A stretch of 64,000 nt of DNA from assembly GCF_042432905.1 (NCBI RefSeq), contig NZ_JBHLWI010000041.1, positions 1 through 64,000 on the forward strand, written 5' to 3'. Every line of letters starts with the position of its first letter. Positions within the stretch are counted from its first letter, which is position 1. Below are positions 44,047 through 52,526 of the stretch, one piece after another. Below the pieces are notes generated by a model. It saw only the letters and a list, made by a program, of their open reading frames with translations, did no database searches and was not told the origin of the DNA. This DNA comes from Fontibacter flavus. GTDB taxonomy: Bacteria > Bacteroidota > Bacteroidia > Cytophagales > Cyclobacteriaceae. Both the position numbers and the translations under genes were made by a program.

Positions 44047-45330
44047 ATGAAATTCAAAATATTGCCCGTTCTGCTCTTTCTAGTGACTGTTTCAATCGAG
44101 GGTCAGGCCCAGACTATTCAGCCGTCTTACCAACAACAGGTCAATAAACTGGTTCAAAAACCGGAAGTCAAAAAGGCTTTTCAATATATCGTTGAGATTG
44201 ATGAGCAGACCGTGCAGGACATGATCACCCTAACCGAAATCCCTTCTCCTTCCCATCATGAGGAAGAAAAAGGGAAGGTTTTTGCCGAGATGCTCAGAAA
44301 AGCCGGTGCCGATAAAGTTTGGACGGACGAAGTGGGCAATGTGATTGCACTTAGGAAAGGTACAAAATCCGAAAGGACTTTCTTGGTGGAGGGGCATTTG
44401 GATACCGTTTTTCCATTTGGTACAGATGTGACTGTCAAGCAAAGAGGGGATACTTTATTGGCTCCAGGGATCACAGATGCCAATAGGTCCTTGGCCATTG
44501 TGGTAGCTTTGCTCAAAACAATGCACCATGAAAATATCCGCACGGAAGATGATATCTGGTTTGCCGGTACTGTTGGAGAAGAGGGTTTGGGAGACCTAAA
44601 AGGCATGAAGCACCTGTTTAGGGAAAGGGCACATCCATTGGCTGCCCATATTGCCATTGATGGGGGAGGATTGGAAGATATCGTGAATGGGGGTATTGGT
44701 TCCTTAAGGTATAAAGTGACTTTCAAAGGTCCAGGAGGACATTCTTATGGGGCATTTGGAATAGGGAATCCTCACAATGCACTGGCACAGGCAGTAGTGG
44801 CCTTTGTGCCTAAGGCAGATGCTTTTACCAAAGAAGGACCTAAAACCACCTATAGTGTATCTGTATTGGGAGGAGGTACCTCGGTGAATTCTATCCCTTA
44901 TGAATCTTGGATGTTGGTGGATATGCGTTCTGAGAGTCAGGAAAAACTCCAGGGTATTAATCAATTATTTTTAGAATCCATTCAAGAAGGATTGGACAAG
45001 GAAAATGCCATTATCCGTAGAGGTAAAGCCTTGACTGTGGATATTGAAAAAGTAGGGGATAGGCCAAGTGGATTGGCAGACCCTGATTCTCCTTTGATTC
45101 AGCGTACCATGGCTATTGCCAAGTACCTTTCAGGAAATGATCCAAGTTTGAGCTCCAGTTCGACAAACAGTAATATTGCCTTTTCATTAGGTATTCCAGC
45201 GGTGACCATTGGCCGTGGAGGTTTGGGAGGTGGAGCCCACAGTCTGGATGAGTGGTGGGTCAACAAGGATGGTCATTTGGCTATTCAGCAGGCACTGTTG
45301 TTGATTTTGATGCAGGGGGGCTGGATTTAG
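44047..45330 (+). CDS. M20 family metallopeptidase, secreted
   Basis: The 427-residue protein has a signal peptide (1-22, ending GQAQ) and an M20 peptidase fold with two domains. Metal-binding residues appear in VEGHLDTVFPF (His, Asp), ITDANRSLA (bridging Asp), GEEGLGD (catalytic and metal Glu), IDGGG (Asp) and GGGAHSLDEWW (His). An internal dimerisation domain (about 215-320) begins at GGIGSLRYKVTFKG. It resembles PepT/dipeptidase-like exopeptidases that release terminal amino acids in the periplasm. The peptide preference cannot be told. Copy C of the purine-rich repeat begins at its stop codon. Confidence 0.88.
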   Translation: MKFKILPVLLFLVTVSIEGQAQTIQPSYQQQVNKLVQKPEVKKAFQYIVEIDEQTVQDMITLTEIPSPSHHEEEKGKVFAEMLRKAGADKVWTDEVGNVIALRKGTKSERTFLVEGHLDTVFPFGTDVTVKQRGDTLLAPGITDANRSLAIVVALLKTMHHENIRTEDDIWFAGTVGEEGLGDLKGMKHLFRERAHPLAAHIAIDGGGLEDIVNGGIGSLRYKVTFKGPGGHSYGAFGIGNPHNALAQAVVAFVPKADAFTKEGPKTTYSVSVLGGGTSVNSIPYESWMLVDMRSESQEKLQGINQLFLESIQEGLDKENAIIRRGKALTVDIEKVGDRPSGLADPDSPLIQRTMAIAKYLSGNDPSLSSSSTNSNIAFSLGIPAVTIGRGGLGGGAHSLDEWWVNKDGHLAIQQALLLILMQGGWI

Positions 45331-45364
45331 AGAAGAGAAATTAGAAGCGAGAAGCGAGAGAAAA
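45331..45364. repeat. Purine-rich GAAGCGAGA repeat, copy C
   Basis: AGAAGCGAGAAGCGAGAG follows the M20 stop codon directly and matches copies A and B. A looser fourth match (AGAAGTGGGAGAGAAGAGAG) lies at 45483-45503. Confidence 0.5.
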
Positions 45365-45437
45365 TCTACAATCGAATTAAATTATATCCAGAAATCTATC
45401 CAATTCCAGTCGGTAGGCTATAGATAGAAGCATTTCC

Positions 45438-45465
45438 TTGTCATGCCGACGATAGGAGGCATCTG
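45438..45465. repeat. GTCATGCCGACGATAGGAGGCATCT repeat fragment
   Basis: TTGTCATGCCGACGATAGGA at 45438-45457 continues with GGCATCTG. I recall words of this form as dispersed repeats in related genomes. A GATGCC-type half pairs with GGCATC weakly. It is single here and looks like half of an element. Confidence 0.4.
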
Positions 45466-45530
45466 TTTTAAATATTAAGGTTTAGAAGTGGGAGAGAAGA
45501 GAGGTTAAAGTAAATAAGAAAGAAAAAATA

Positions 45531-45591
45531 CAGAATCCTGATTTTGAAATGGTTATGAATTGACCATTTCAAAATCTCGAACAAAATTCTG
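45531..45591. repeat. Long palindrome with perfect 14-bp arms
   Basis: GATTTTGAAATGGT (45540-45553) and ACCATTTCAAAATC (45563-45576) pair perfectly around a 9-nt loop. Outer arms CAGAAT (45531-45536) and ATTCTG (45586-45591) extend the symmetry. No T-run follows, so it is not a typical terminator. Confidence 0.75.
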
Positions 45592-45600
45592 ATCTCGACA

Positions 45601-45845
45601 CAAGTTTTCCATCTGTATCCATTAAGATATTTCCACAATATCTCGTTAACCAGTCTGCATTGGCGGCGCTAAATGCTATCACATTCCCTTCAATATCTCA
45701 TTACCAACATCAACTAATATCGCAAAGCAAAAATCCACCAATATCACTTAGTAATTCCCGATTCTTAGAATACGTGACAAGCTATTTATCTGTAAATACT
45801 TTTATATTTCGGAAGCATATATCCATTTATATCACGAAGTATATA
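45601..45845. other. AT-rich spacer with recurring AATATC words
   Basis: CAATATCTC occurs at about 45637 and 45691, TAATATCGC at 45717 and CAATATCAC at 45740, followed by TATATCC, TATATCAC and TATATCATT up to the ABC-F gene end. Words of the opposite orientation (GATATTG) crowd the other side of the same gene. No gene is evident. Confidence 0.45.
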
Positions 45846-47486
45846 TCATTTTAATTTCCTTTCCACTTCCCTCAAATTCTCCAGTTTCTTATTCCTTAAG
45901 AAGCCATTGATGTCTTCAAAGTGTTCTTTCACACGTTTGTTGCCAAATTCAAAAACTTTAGTCACCAAACCGTCTAAGAAGTCTCTATCGTGGGATACTA
46001 CAATTAAAGTCCCATCAAAGGCTTTCAGGGCATCTTTGATAATGTCCTTCGTCTTCATATCCAAGTGGTTGGTAGGTTCATCTAGAATCAGAAGGTTGAC
46101 AGGTTCAAGTAATAGTTTGATCATGGCCAACCTGGTCTTTTCTCCTCCGGAAAGCACTTTGACTTTTTTGTTGATATCATCACCTTTGAACATAAATGCG
46201 CCCAAAAGGTCCTTGATTTTGGAGCGGATTTCACCTACAGCAATCTGATCTATGGTCTCGAATATAGTGAGGTTTTCATCCAATAGGGAAGCCTGGTTTT
46301 GGGCGAAATAACCGATCATGGCATTGTGTCCCAGCTCGCATTTTCCTTCAAATTCAATCTCGCCCATGATGGCTTTGATCATGGTGGATTTACCTTCTCC
46401 ATTTTTGCCCACAAAAGCCACTTTCTGACCTTGTTCGATGACCATATTAGCATCTTTGAAGACCACATGGTCTCCATAGGACTTTGAAAGGTCCTGTACG
46501 ATCACCGGATATTTTCCGGATCGGGGAGAAGGAGGAAAGCGTAGTTTCAGTGCAGACGTGTCCACTTCATCCACCTCTACGATTTCCAGCTTTTCGAGCA
46601 TTTTTACTCTTGACTGTACTTGTAGGGTTTTGGAGTAGGTGCCTTTGAATCTTTCTATAAATTGCGTGGTCTCTGCGATAAATTTTTGCTGCTCATCGTA
46701 TTGCTTTTGCTGTTGCTCTCTGCGTTCTTTTCTGAGTTCGAGGTATTGAGAATACTTGGCTTTGTAATCATAGATTCTACCCATCGTTACCTCAATGGTA
46801 CGGTTGGTAATATTGTCCACAAATGCACGGTCGTGGGAAATCACCACTATCGCTTTGGCTTTTTCGGTCAAAAATTCCTCCAGCCACTGAATAGACTCTA
46901 TGTCCAGGTGGTTGGTAGGTTCATCCAGCAGGATCAGATCAGGTTTTTGTAAAAGAATTTTGGCCAATTCGATTCGCATCCTCCAGCCACCTGAAAATTC
47001 TGAGGTAGGCCTGTCCAAATCACTTCTTTCGAATCCCAATCCCAACAAGACTTTCTCAACTTCGGCCTCATAATTGACTTCTTCGATGGCGTAGAATTTT
47101 TCACTGAGTTCTGATACCTGTTCGATGATCTTATAATAATCATCTGAATCATAATCCGTTCTTACAGTCAGTTCTTCGTTCAGCCTGTCGATTTCAGTTT
47201 TCATGTTGAGATAGGATGCAAATGCCTTTGCCGCCTCATCCCTAACCGAGCAGTCATCTGCCGTGAGTAAGTGCTGCGGCAAATAAGCAATCACGGAATC
47301 CTTTGGAGCAGATACGCCACCCTTGGTAGGTTTGGTTGCTCCTGCGATGATTTTGAGCATGGTTGATTTTCCTGCTCCATTTTTGCCCATCAGGGCGATT
47401 TTGTCATTTTCATTGATAGAAAATGAAACATCACTGAACAAGGCATGTCCGCCGTGCAAAACTGAAATATTATCTACTGAAATCAT
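45846..47486 (-). CDS. ABC-F family ATP-binding cassette protein
   Basis: The 546-residue cytosolic protein has two ABC ATPase domains and no membrane segments. Domain 1 has Walker A GKNGAGKST, signature FSGGWRMR and Walker B LILLDEPTNHLD. Domain 2 has GKNGEGKST, LSGGEKTR and LLILDEPTNHLD. The linker between them (about 240-310) is charged and helical, the P-site tRNA interaction motif of the family. A second charged helix closes the C-terminus (KKLENLREVERK). Such proteins act on the ribosome, as EttA/Uup/YbiT types do; an antibiotic-resistance role is possible but not favoured by context. The gene stands alone between two repeat-rich spacers. Confidence 0.92.
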   Translation of the reverse strand: MISVDNISVLHGGHALFSDVSFSINENDKIALMGKNGAGKSTMLKIIAGATKPTKGGVSAPKDSVIAYLPQHLLTADDCSVRDEAAKAFASYLNMKTEIDRLNEELTVRTDYDSDDYYKIIEQVSELSEKFYAIEEVNYEAEVEKVLLGLGFERSDLDRPTSEFSGGWRMRIELAKILLQKPDLILLDEPTNHLDIESIQWLEEFLTEKAKAIVVISHDRAFVDNITNRTIEVTMGRIYDYKAKYSQYLELRKERREQQQKQYDEQQKFIAETTQFIERFKGTYSKTLQVQSRVKMLEKLEIVEVDEVDTSALKLRFPPSPRSGKYPVIVQDLSKSYGDHVVFKDANMVIEQGQKVAFVGKNGEGKSTMIKAIMGEIEFEGKCELGHNAMIGYFAQNQASLLDENLTIFETIDQIAVGEIRSKIKDLLGAFMFKGDDINKKVKVLSGGEKTRLAMIKLLLEPVNLLILDEPTNHLDMKTKDIIKDALKAFDGTLIVVSHDRDFLDGLVTKVFEFGNKRVKEHFEDINGFLRNKKLENLREVERKLK

Positions 47487-47506
47487 GATGATTGGAATTC
47501 AAGGGG

Positions 47507-47514
47507 CAAAGGTA
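47507..47514 (-). promoter_or_regulatory. Candidate -7 box of the ABC-F gene
   Basis: On the minus strand TACCTTTG matches TAnnTTTG exactly and lies 20 bp before the start codon. No TTTG is found at the standard distance; the nearest TTGG is about 23 bp upstream. Confidence 0.45.
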
Positions 47515-47539
47515 ATTTATTCTTGAAATATACTCTGCC

Positions 47540-47700
47540 AATGCAGACAGGTTTGTGAAATAAGTTGAAATATAGTGATTGATATTGATGGATATTTTTT
47601 GATATTGATTTGATATAGGGTTAGAAATAAACAGAAAAGTAATTGGCAGAAATTGAGATAGGGTTGAGATAAATTGAATTATATTTTTGCACCAATTACC
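47540..47700. other. AT-rich spacer with recurring GATATTG words
   Basis: Between about 47575 and 47620 the words GATTGATATTGATGGATATT, GATATTGATT and GATATAGGG follow each other, then GAGATAGGG and GAGATAAATT. They mirror the AATATC words on the other side of the ABC-F gene. No ORF is supported. Confidence 0.45.
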
Positions 47701-47756
47701 AAGTACTATGTACCATATAAAAAAACTGTTTTTCTTTCATGTCTTAAGTGCCTGCA

Positions 47757-47945
47757 TTACTGAGGACTGGACATAAAGCCGTTAATTTTCTTGATTTTTT
47801 CTTTCACTACTTCCTTATGTTCAAACTTTGAAAGCACATGAAAAATAGTTGAAATAGTTAAAGCTGAAACTACTAATTGAATTTCATTCCTGTCAGTAAG
47901 AGAGGCTATCCTTGCTATTGGATTATAAAATGGAATTCTTTCACC
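47757..47945 (-). pseudogene. Open 62-residue C-terminal fragment without start codon
   Basis: On the minus strand an open frame runs from just after a TAG (47946-47948) to a TAA at 47757-47759. It encodes 62 residues including PFYNPIARIASLTDRNEIQL, then VVSALTISTIFHVLSKFEHK and a basic tail ending FMSSPQ. The only Met is seven codons... from the end of the frame, so no normal start exists. Composition looks like a real helical protein end rather than random sequence. I take it as the remnant of a gene truncated upstream. An ATT start or a non-coding coincidence cannot be excluded. Family not recognised. Confidence 0.35.
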
Positions 47946-47955
47946 CTACATTAAT

Positions 47956-47987
47956 AAAAAAACCGCCCGGATTTTTCCGAGCGGTTT
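47956..47987 (-). terminator. sucD terminator
   Basis: On the minus strand AAACCGCTCGG pairs with CCGGGCGGTTT (47977-47987 with 47960-47970, one C-A mismatch) around a 6-nt loop, followed by T-rich sequence. It lies 47 bp after the sucD stop codon. Confidence 0.88.
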
Positions 47988-48033
47988 GATATTAACCAGT
48001 TACTGATCACTATTAACTAATCACTAATTCTCA

Positions 48034-48915
48034 TTAAGCTTCAACACCAAGCACCTTGGCCATTACAGCACCGATCTCTGCCGGTGATTCCACCACGTGG
48101 ATGCCATTTTCGCCCATGATGCGCATTTTGGCAGCAGCAGTATCATCTGCACCGCCAATGATAGCACCTGCATGGCCCATTCTACGGCCCGGAGGTGCAG
48201 TCTGTCCAGCGATAAAGCCAACAACTGGCTTCTTGTTGCCATTTTCTCTGATCCACTTGGCAGCTTCTGCTTCGTAGTTACCACCGATTTCACCGATCAT
48301 GACGATAGCGTCAGTTTCAGGATCTTCCATCAACATCTGAACAGCTTCTTTGGTAGAAGTACCGATAATTGGGTCACCACCGATACCGATTGCTGTAGAT
48401 ACGCCCAAACCAGCTTTAGCGATCTGGTCAGCAGCTTCGTAAGTTAAAGTCCCGGATTTGGATACAATACCGATTCTGCCTTGCTTGAACACAAAACCTG
48501 GCATGATACCTACTTTGGCCTCTCCTGGAGTGATAACTCCTGGACAGTTTGGACCGATCAATACCGCTCCTCTTTCTTTGATATATGGCTTGGCTTTCAT
48601 CATGTCAGCCACAGGAATACCTTCAGTGATGGCAATGATCACTTTGATGCCTGCATCGGCAGCTTCCATTATAGCATCAGCTGCAAATGCCGGTGGAACA
48701 AAGATAATTGAGGTGTTGGCGCCTGATTTGGAGACAGCCTCTTCCACAGAATTAAAAACAGGTCTATCCAAATGAGTTGTGCCACCTTTTCCAGGTGTAA
48801 CACCACCAACTACATTGGTACCGTATTCTATCATTTGCTGTGCGTGGAAAGAACCTTCAGACCCGGTAAAGCCCTGCACGATCACTTTTGAATCCTTATT
48901 GACTAAAACACTCAT
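48034..48915 (-). CDS. sucD: Succinyl-CoA synthetase (ligase) alpha subunit
   Basis: The 293-residue cytosolic protein makes succinate and ATP/GTP from succinyl-CoA in the TCA cycle with a beta subunit encoded elsewhere. It shows the CoA-binding Rossmann domain (VIVQGFTGSEGSFHAQQMI), GGVTPGKGG, PNCPGVITPGE, and the phosphohistidine loop with GHAGAIIGG. An upstream in-frame extension of 17 codons exists, but ATG 48915 gives the conserved N-terminus MSVLVNKDSKVIVQG and lies 22 bp behind a good promoter. sucC is not adjacent, unlike in many proteobacteria. Confidence 0.96.
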   Translation of the reverse strand: MSVLVNKDSKVIVQGFTGSEGSFHAQQMIEYGTNVVGGVTPGKGGTTHLDRPVFNSVEEAVSKSGANTSIIFVPPAFAADAIMEAADAGIKVIIAITEGIPVADMMKAKPYIKERGAVLIGPNCPGVITPGEAKVGIMPGFVFKQGRIGIVSKSGTLTYEAADQIAKAGLGVSTAIGIGGDPIIGTSTKEAVQMLMEDPETDAIVMIGEIGGNYEAEAAKWIRENGNKKPVVGFIAGQTAPPGRRMGHAGAIIGGADDTAAAKMRIMGENGIHVVESPAEIGAVMAKVLGVEA

Positions 48916-48937
48916 GTTGCGATTTTTAAAGTTTCGA

Positions 48938-48967
48938 CAAAAATAAAAGATTAAGCCCGTTGACAAA
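48938..48967 (-). promoter_or_regulatory. sucD promoter
   Basis: On the minus strand TTTG (48964-48967) and TATTTTTG (48938-48945) are separated by 18 bp, one short of the standard 19, and both halves match the phylum consensus. Confidence 0.7.
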
Positions 48968-49043
48968 AAGAATTGCTAAACATTATCCAATTAATTTACA
49001 GATTGCCTATCTTTTTATAATTTAGACGGGACTTCTTTACCTT

Positions 49044-52000
49044 ATGAAAAAGATATTCCTGTTTTTTTTAACCCTTTTGTTGAGTCAAGGTGTTTTTGCC
49101 CAAACCTATCCCTACAATTATCAGGTGAGGGGTATTGATCTGCCTTCTGAAGTCATTTATGGTATTGAACAGGATCATGAAGGATTAATATGGTTCAATA
49201 CCGCACTTGGTGTTTATTTTTCAGATGGCTTTGATACCTATTCGGTTCCTGATACCATTAAGGTTAACCTTTCCAGTTACAAGGGGATGTTTAAAGATAA
49301 GGAAGGAAATATTTGGGTTTATAATAAATTGGGGATTCCGAAAGTTTACAGATATTTTTCTGGAGGCTGGGAAGAGATTTCACTTCCAAAGGAAGTTATT
49401 CAGGAAAGTTTTATTTACAGCAGGTTTGATGTTGCTGAATTATCAGGTGAAAAATGGTATTTTTTAATCTTTAAGGACTTTATTTATTTTTCAAAAAACT
49501 TCAAAGATTGGTACAGGAAGGATGTTGTTTATGAAAATTTGGGTGATTATTATTCCCTATATGTTGAAAAAGGTAAGATATTCCTGTTTTTTGAAAAAGG
49601 AACTTTTCAATTCCAGGACCAAGATATAAAGCCTTTTAAATTTAAAGGAATTCAGACACCTCATCACATATCTTATGTTGCATATGATCTCCAAAAAGGA
49701 AAATATTACTTTTTAGGGAGGGATTTTTTGGCATCAGGTTCAAGTTTTCATGAACCTGATGAATTGATTTACTCAGGTTTTTTAAAAAGTAATTATTCAG
49801 CCCAGTTTTTTGGGAAGCTGGAATTGGCAAATGGAGAAGTGTTTTTCTTCCTTGACTCCCAATTGCACAAATACAATCCAGAATCCGGAAGAATGATAGA
49901 GATCAGCGCTTTTGAGCAACTCAAGACGCATAACATCTATTCATTCCTATTGGATAGAGAAGGGATCATTTGGGTAGGGTCTCATAGAGGTTTGATTAAT
50001 TTCAATTCGCTGAAATTTTTCAATTACTATTTTCCCACTTTGTTGGATGATGAAGTAACAGCAGTGATCAAGCTTAAAGAGAATGAGTATTTATTAGGCT
50101 ACAATCATGGTCTTCAATTGTGGAATGAAAATGGATTCGAGACACTTTTGGTGGATGAGAATTTAAGGGGGCTACCTGATAAAAGGGTGACAAATTTTTC
50201 AATGGATAAAAATGGCATTGTCTGGTTTTCTTCCAATACCATGGGTTTAGGAAGATTTGATCCCCAAAGTCGTTCCTTGGAGATGATAAAAAGACCAGAT
50301 GTCAACTTTGTCAATTCGGTTCAGGTGCATGGTGATAGTCTGTACATCACGGCAGGTACAAGGGTCTTTCTGTCTTCCATTTTTAAAAAAGGACTTAAAC
50401 ATTTTGAACTTGAAATCAGCGATAATATTCAGGATTTACTGGGAAATAGAAATATCTATATCAGAAAAGTATTCAGAGACAGTTCAAATCGTTTGGTCCT
50501 CTTGGTGGGTGGCAATAGCTATGCTGATAGGGAGAGTATTTTTGTGGGAGAGGAATTGGTGATTGTGGTAGGCTATGATTTTTTGGAGGTTGAAGGTGGG
50601 TTTTTGGTCTCTACAGAGGAGGGATTGAAAATAGTTGAAAATGGAGTAGCTAGAGAGTTTATCGTTAATGGTGAGTCAATCAGACGACAAGTGTATGGAC
50701 TTCTGAGGGATTCGACAGGAAGAATATGGGCGGGGACAGACCAAGGGATTTTTATGATTTATAACAATCAGATCAAACAATTCGATGTTAAAAGTGGTCT
50801 GGCAGGCACTGAGACAAACAGGGCCGCTTTGATTGAAGGTGATCAAGGTAAAATCCTCATAGGGACATCTAAAGGACTGTCAATTCTCAACATGCAGGAA
50901 GAGAAAGGAAGTATAGTGGCGCCTATCCTGGATATAACTGCCATAAAACTGATCAACGCACCAAATGTCCATATTCCGCTTAGGAAAATTCCATTTTCAT
51001 ATAACAGTTTGGCCATTCATTATAGAGCTATTACATTTTTGCAGGATGTTGACCTGATCGTCTCTTACAAATTGGAGGGATTGGATGAAGATTGGGTGGA
51101 GTTAGTCAATCCTAGAAACAACGTATTGACTTTCAATAATCTGCCTCCTGGAGATTACCAGCTTTTTATCAAAGCGAGTATAGATGGGGAAATTGAGACC
51201 AATATCTTAAGTTCTGAACGGATCAGGATTTTAAAACCCCTTTATTTACAAACTTGGTTTCTAATCTTGTTGCTTATTGCACTTATAGGGATTGGTTTTT
51301 TGATTAAAACCCTACAGGCCCAAACAAAAAAAGCAGGTGTTTTGGAAAAGGAAGTGGATGAAAAGACACAAAAAGCCAATGTTTCTGAAGATCAGTTCAA
51401 AAATGTCTGGGAGAGTTCAAAAGATGGTCTTATGATTGTTTCGGCCGAAGGTAAAATTATTGCGGTAAACGAGGCTTTTTCAACCTTGTCCGGAGTACCC
51501 AGAGAAGAGCTTGAGCATGGTTTCTTAGGAGATGTTTTTAAGGACAGTACGTTTTATGACAGTCAAAAATCCAAGCTAGAGGCCGAATATGCAGGGTACG
51601 AGGCGCCATCTATCAATTTTGAAATTTCAATTCCTTTTAAAAGTGGGATAAGGGAGATTGATTATTATTCCAGTGAATTAAAGACAACTTTGGATGGCAT
51701 ACCACTTTATTTAGGTGTGTTTAGAGATGTCACCGAAAAGAAAAAATATGAGGAGGGGTTAAAATTCGCCAAGGAAAAAGCCGAGGAGGCCAGCAGGATG
51801 AAGTCTAGCTTTCTATCCAACATGAGCCATGAGATCAGGACACCATTGAATGGGATTTTAGGTACCACGGAAAATATTATTCTTCAACGTAAAAAAGATA
51901 GAGAGTTGGTTTCCCAGCTTGAGATCATACAGGAATCAGGAGAAAGACTTTTGAACACCATCAATAGTATTTTAGATCTTTCGAAAATTGAATCCAATAA

Positions 52001-52475
52001 AATTGACATCAAACCAGTGCAAACCAATATCAATGACTTTGTGGCTAAGATAATTTTGCCTTTGAAAAATCTGGCGGTGAGAAAAGGGCTTTTGATATCT
52101 GTTAAATATGAAACGCAGCCTTTTGTAGGGATGATTGATACCCGATATCTTGAAATGATCATCAATAATATTGTCGGGAATGCTATTAAATACTCCAACA
52201 AAGGACTTATTACGGTCAGATTAAGCGGGACGGGTGGTAATCTTTTTTTAGAAGTTGTGGACCAGGGAATTGGTATGAGTGAGGAGTTTTTAGAAAGGAT
52301 TTTCTTCCCCTTTGAACAGGAAAGTCGAGGGTATGGACGAAATTATGAAGGGACAGGGTTGGGTTTAGCAATTACTAAGAATCTCATTGATGCTTTAGGA
52401 GGGGATATTAAGATAGAAAGTGTGAAAGAAAAAGGTACAAAGGTGCTGGTAATTCTACCCCTTGGAAAAAATTGA
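49044..52475 (+). CDS. Two-component regulator propeller histidine kinase with PAS domain
   Basis: The 1143-residue protein has a signal peptide (1-19), a long periplasmic two-component-regulator propeller region (about 25-620, with blades such as GIEQDHEGLIWFNTALGVY and LLDREGIIWVGSHRGLINF) and a Y_Y_Y domain (about 650-725). One TM (about 735-757) leads to a coiled segment, a PAS domain (about 790-905) and HisKA with His929 (FLSNMSHEIRTPLNG). The ATPase domain has NNIVGNAIKYS, DQGIGMS and GTGLGLAI. Unlike polysaccharide-utilisation hybrid sensors it has no receiver or AraC domain. It signals through phosphotransfer, probably to the receiver-kinase gene 51 bp downstream. Confidence 0.92.
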   Translation: MKKIFLFFLTLLLSQGVFAQTYPYNYQVRGIDLPSEVIYGIEQDHEGLIWFNTALGVYFSDGFDTYSVPDTIKVNLSSYKGMFKDKEGNIWVYNKLGIPKVYRYFSGGWEEISLPKEVIQESFIYSRFDVAELSGEKWYFLIFKDFIYFSKNFKDWYRKDVVYENLGDYYSLYVEKGKIFLFFEKGTFQFQDQDIKPFKFKGIQTPHHISYVAYDLQKGKYYFLGRDFLASGSSFHEPDELIYSGFLKSNYSAQFFGKLELANGEVFFFLDSQLHKYNPESGRMIEISAFEQLKTHNIYSFLLDREGIIWVGSHRGLINFNSLKFFNYYFPTLLDDEVTAVIKLKENEYLLGYNHGLQLWNENGFETLLVDENLRGLPDKRVTNFSMDKNGIVWFSSNTMGLGRFDPQSRSLEMIKRPDVNFVNSVQVHGDSLYITAGTRVFLSSIFKKGLKHFELEISDNIQDLLGNRNIYIRKVFRDSSNRLVLLVGGNSYADRESIFVGEELVIVVGYDFLEVEGGFLVSTEEGLKIVENGVAREFIVNGESIRRQVYGLLRDSTGRIWAGTDQGIFMIYNNQIKQFDVKSGLAGTETNRAALIEGDQGKILIGTSKGLSILNMQEEKGSIVAPILDITAIKLINAPNVHIPLRKIPFSYNSLAIHYRAITFLQDVDLIVSYKLEGLDEDWVELVNPRNNVLTFNNLPPGDYQLFIKASIDGEIETNILSSERIRILKPLYLQTWFLILLLIALIGIGFLIKTLQAQTKKAGVLEKEVDEKTQKANVSEDQFKNVWESSKDGLMIVSAEGKIIAVNEAFSTLSGVPREELEHGFLGDVFKDSTFYDSQKSKLEAEYAGYEAPSINFEISIPFKSGIREIDYYSSELKTTLDGIPLYLGVFRDVTEKKKYEEGLKFAKEKAEEASRMKSSFLSNMSHEIRTPLNGILGTTENIILQRKKDRELVSQLEIIQESGERLLNTINSILDLSKIESNKIDIKPVQTNINDFVAKIILPLKNLAVRKGLLISVKYETQPFVGMIDTRYLEMIINNIVGNAIKYSNKGLITVRLSGTGGNLFLEVVDQGIGMSEEFLERIFFPFEQESRGYGRNYEGTGLGLAITKNLIDALGGDIKIESVKEKGTKVLVILPLGKN

Positions 52476-52526
52476 TTTTTCATATTCGTATAAACTTGTA
52501 ATTTGCATGCTACTGTGAACACGACT

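Noticed and set aside
45331..45845. CRISPR-like array in the repeat-rich spacer
   Set aside because: Repeats differ in sequence and spacing, there is no constant repeat unit, and no cas gene is in the window.
45660..45854. 64-residue plus-strand frame in the AATATC spacer
   Set aside because: The sequence is low-complexity (many Ile, Ser and Tyr from ATATC words) and it overlaps the ABC-F gene end.
48061..48966. Longer sucD form starting at 48966
   Set aside because: The extra 17 residues do not belong to the family's N-terminus and they would include the promoter's -7 and -33 boxes.
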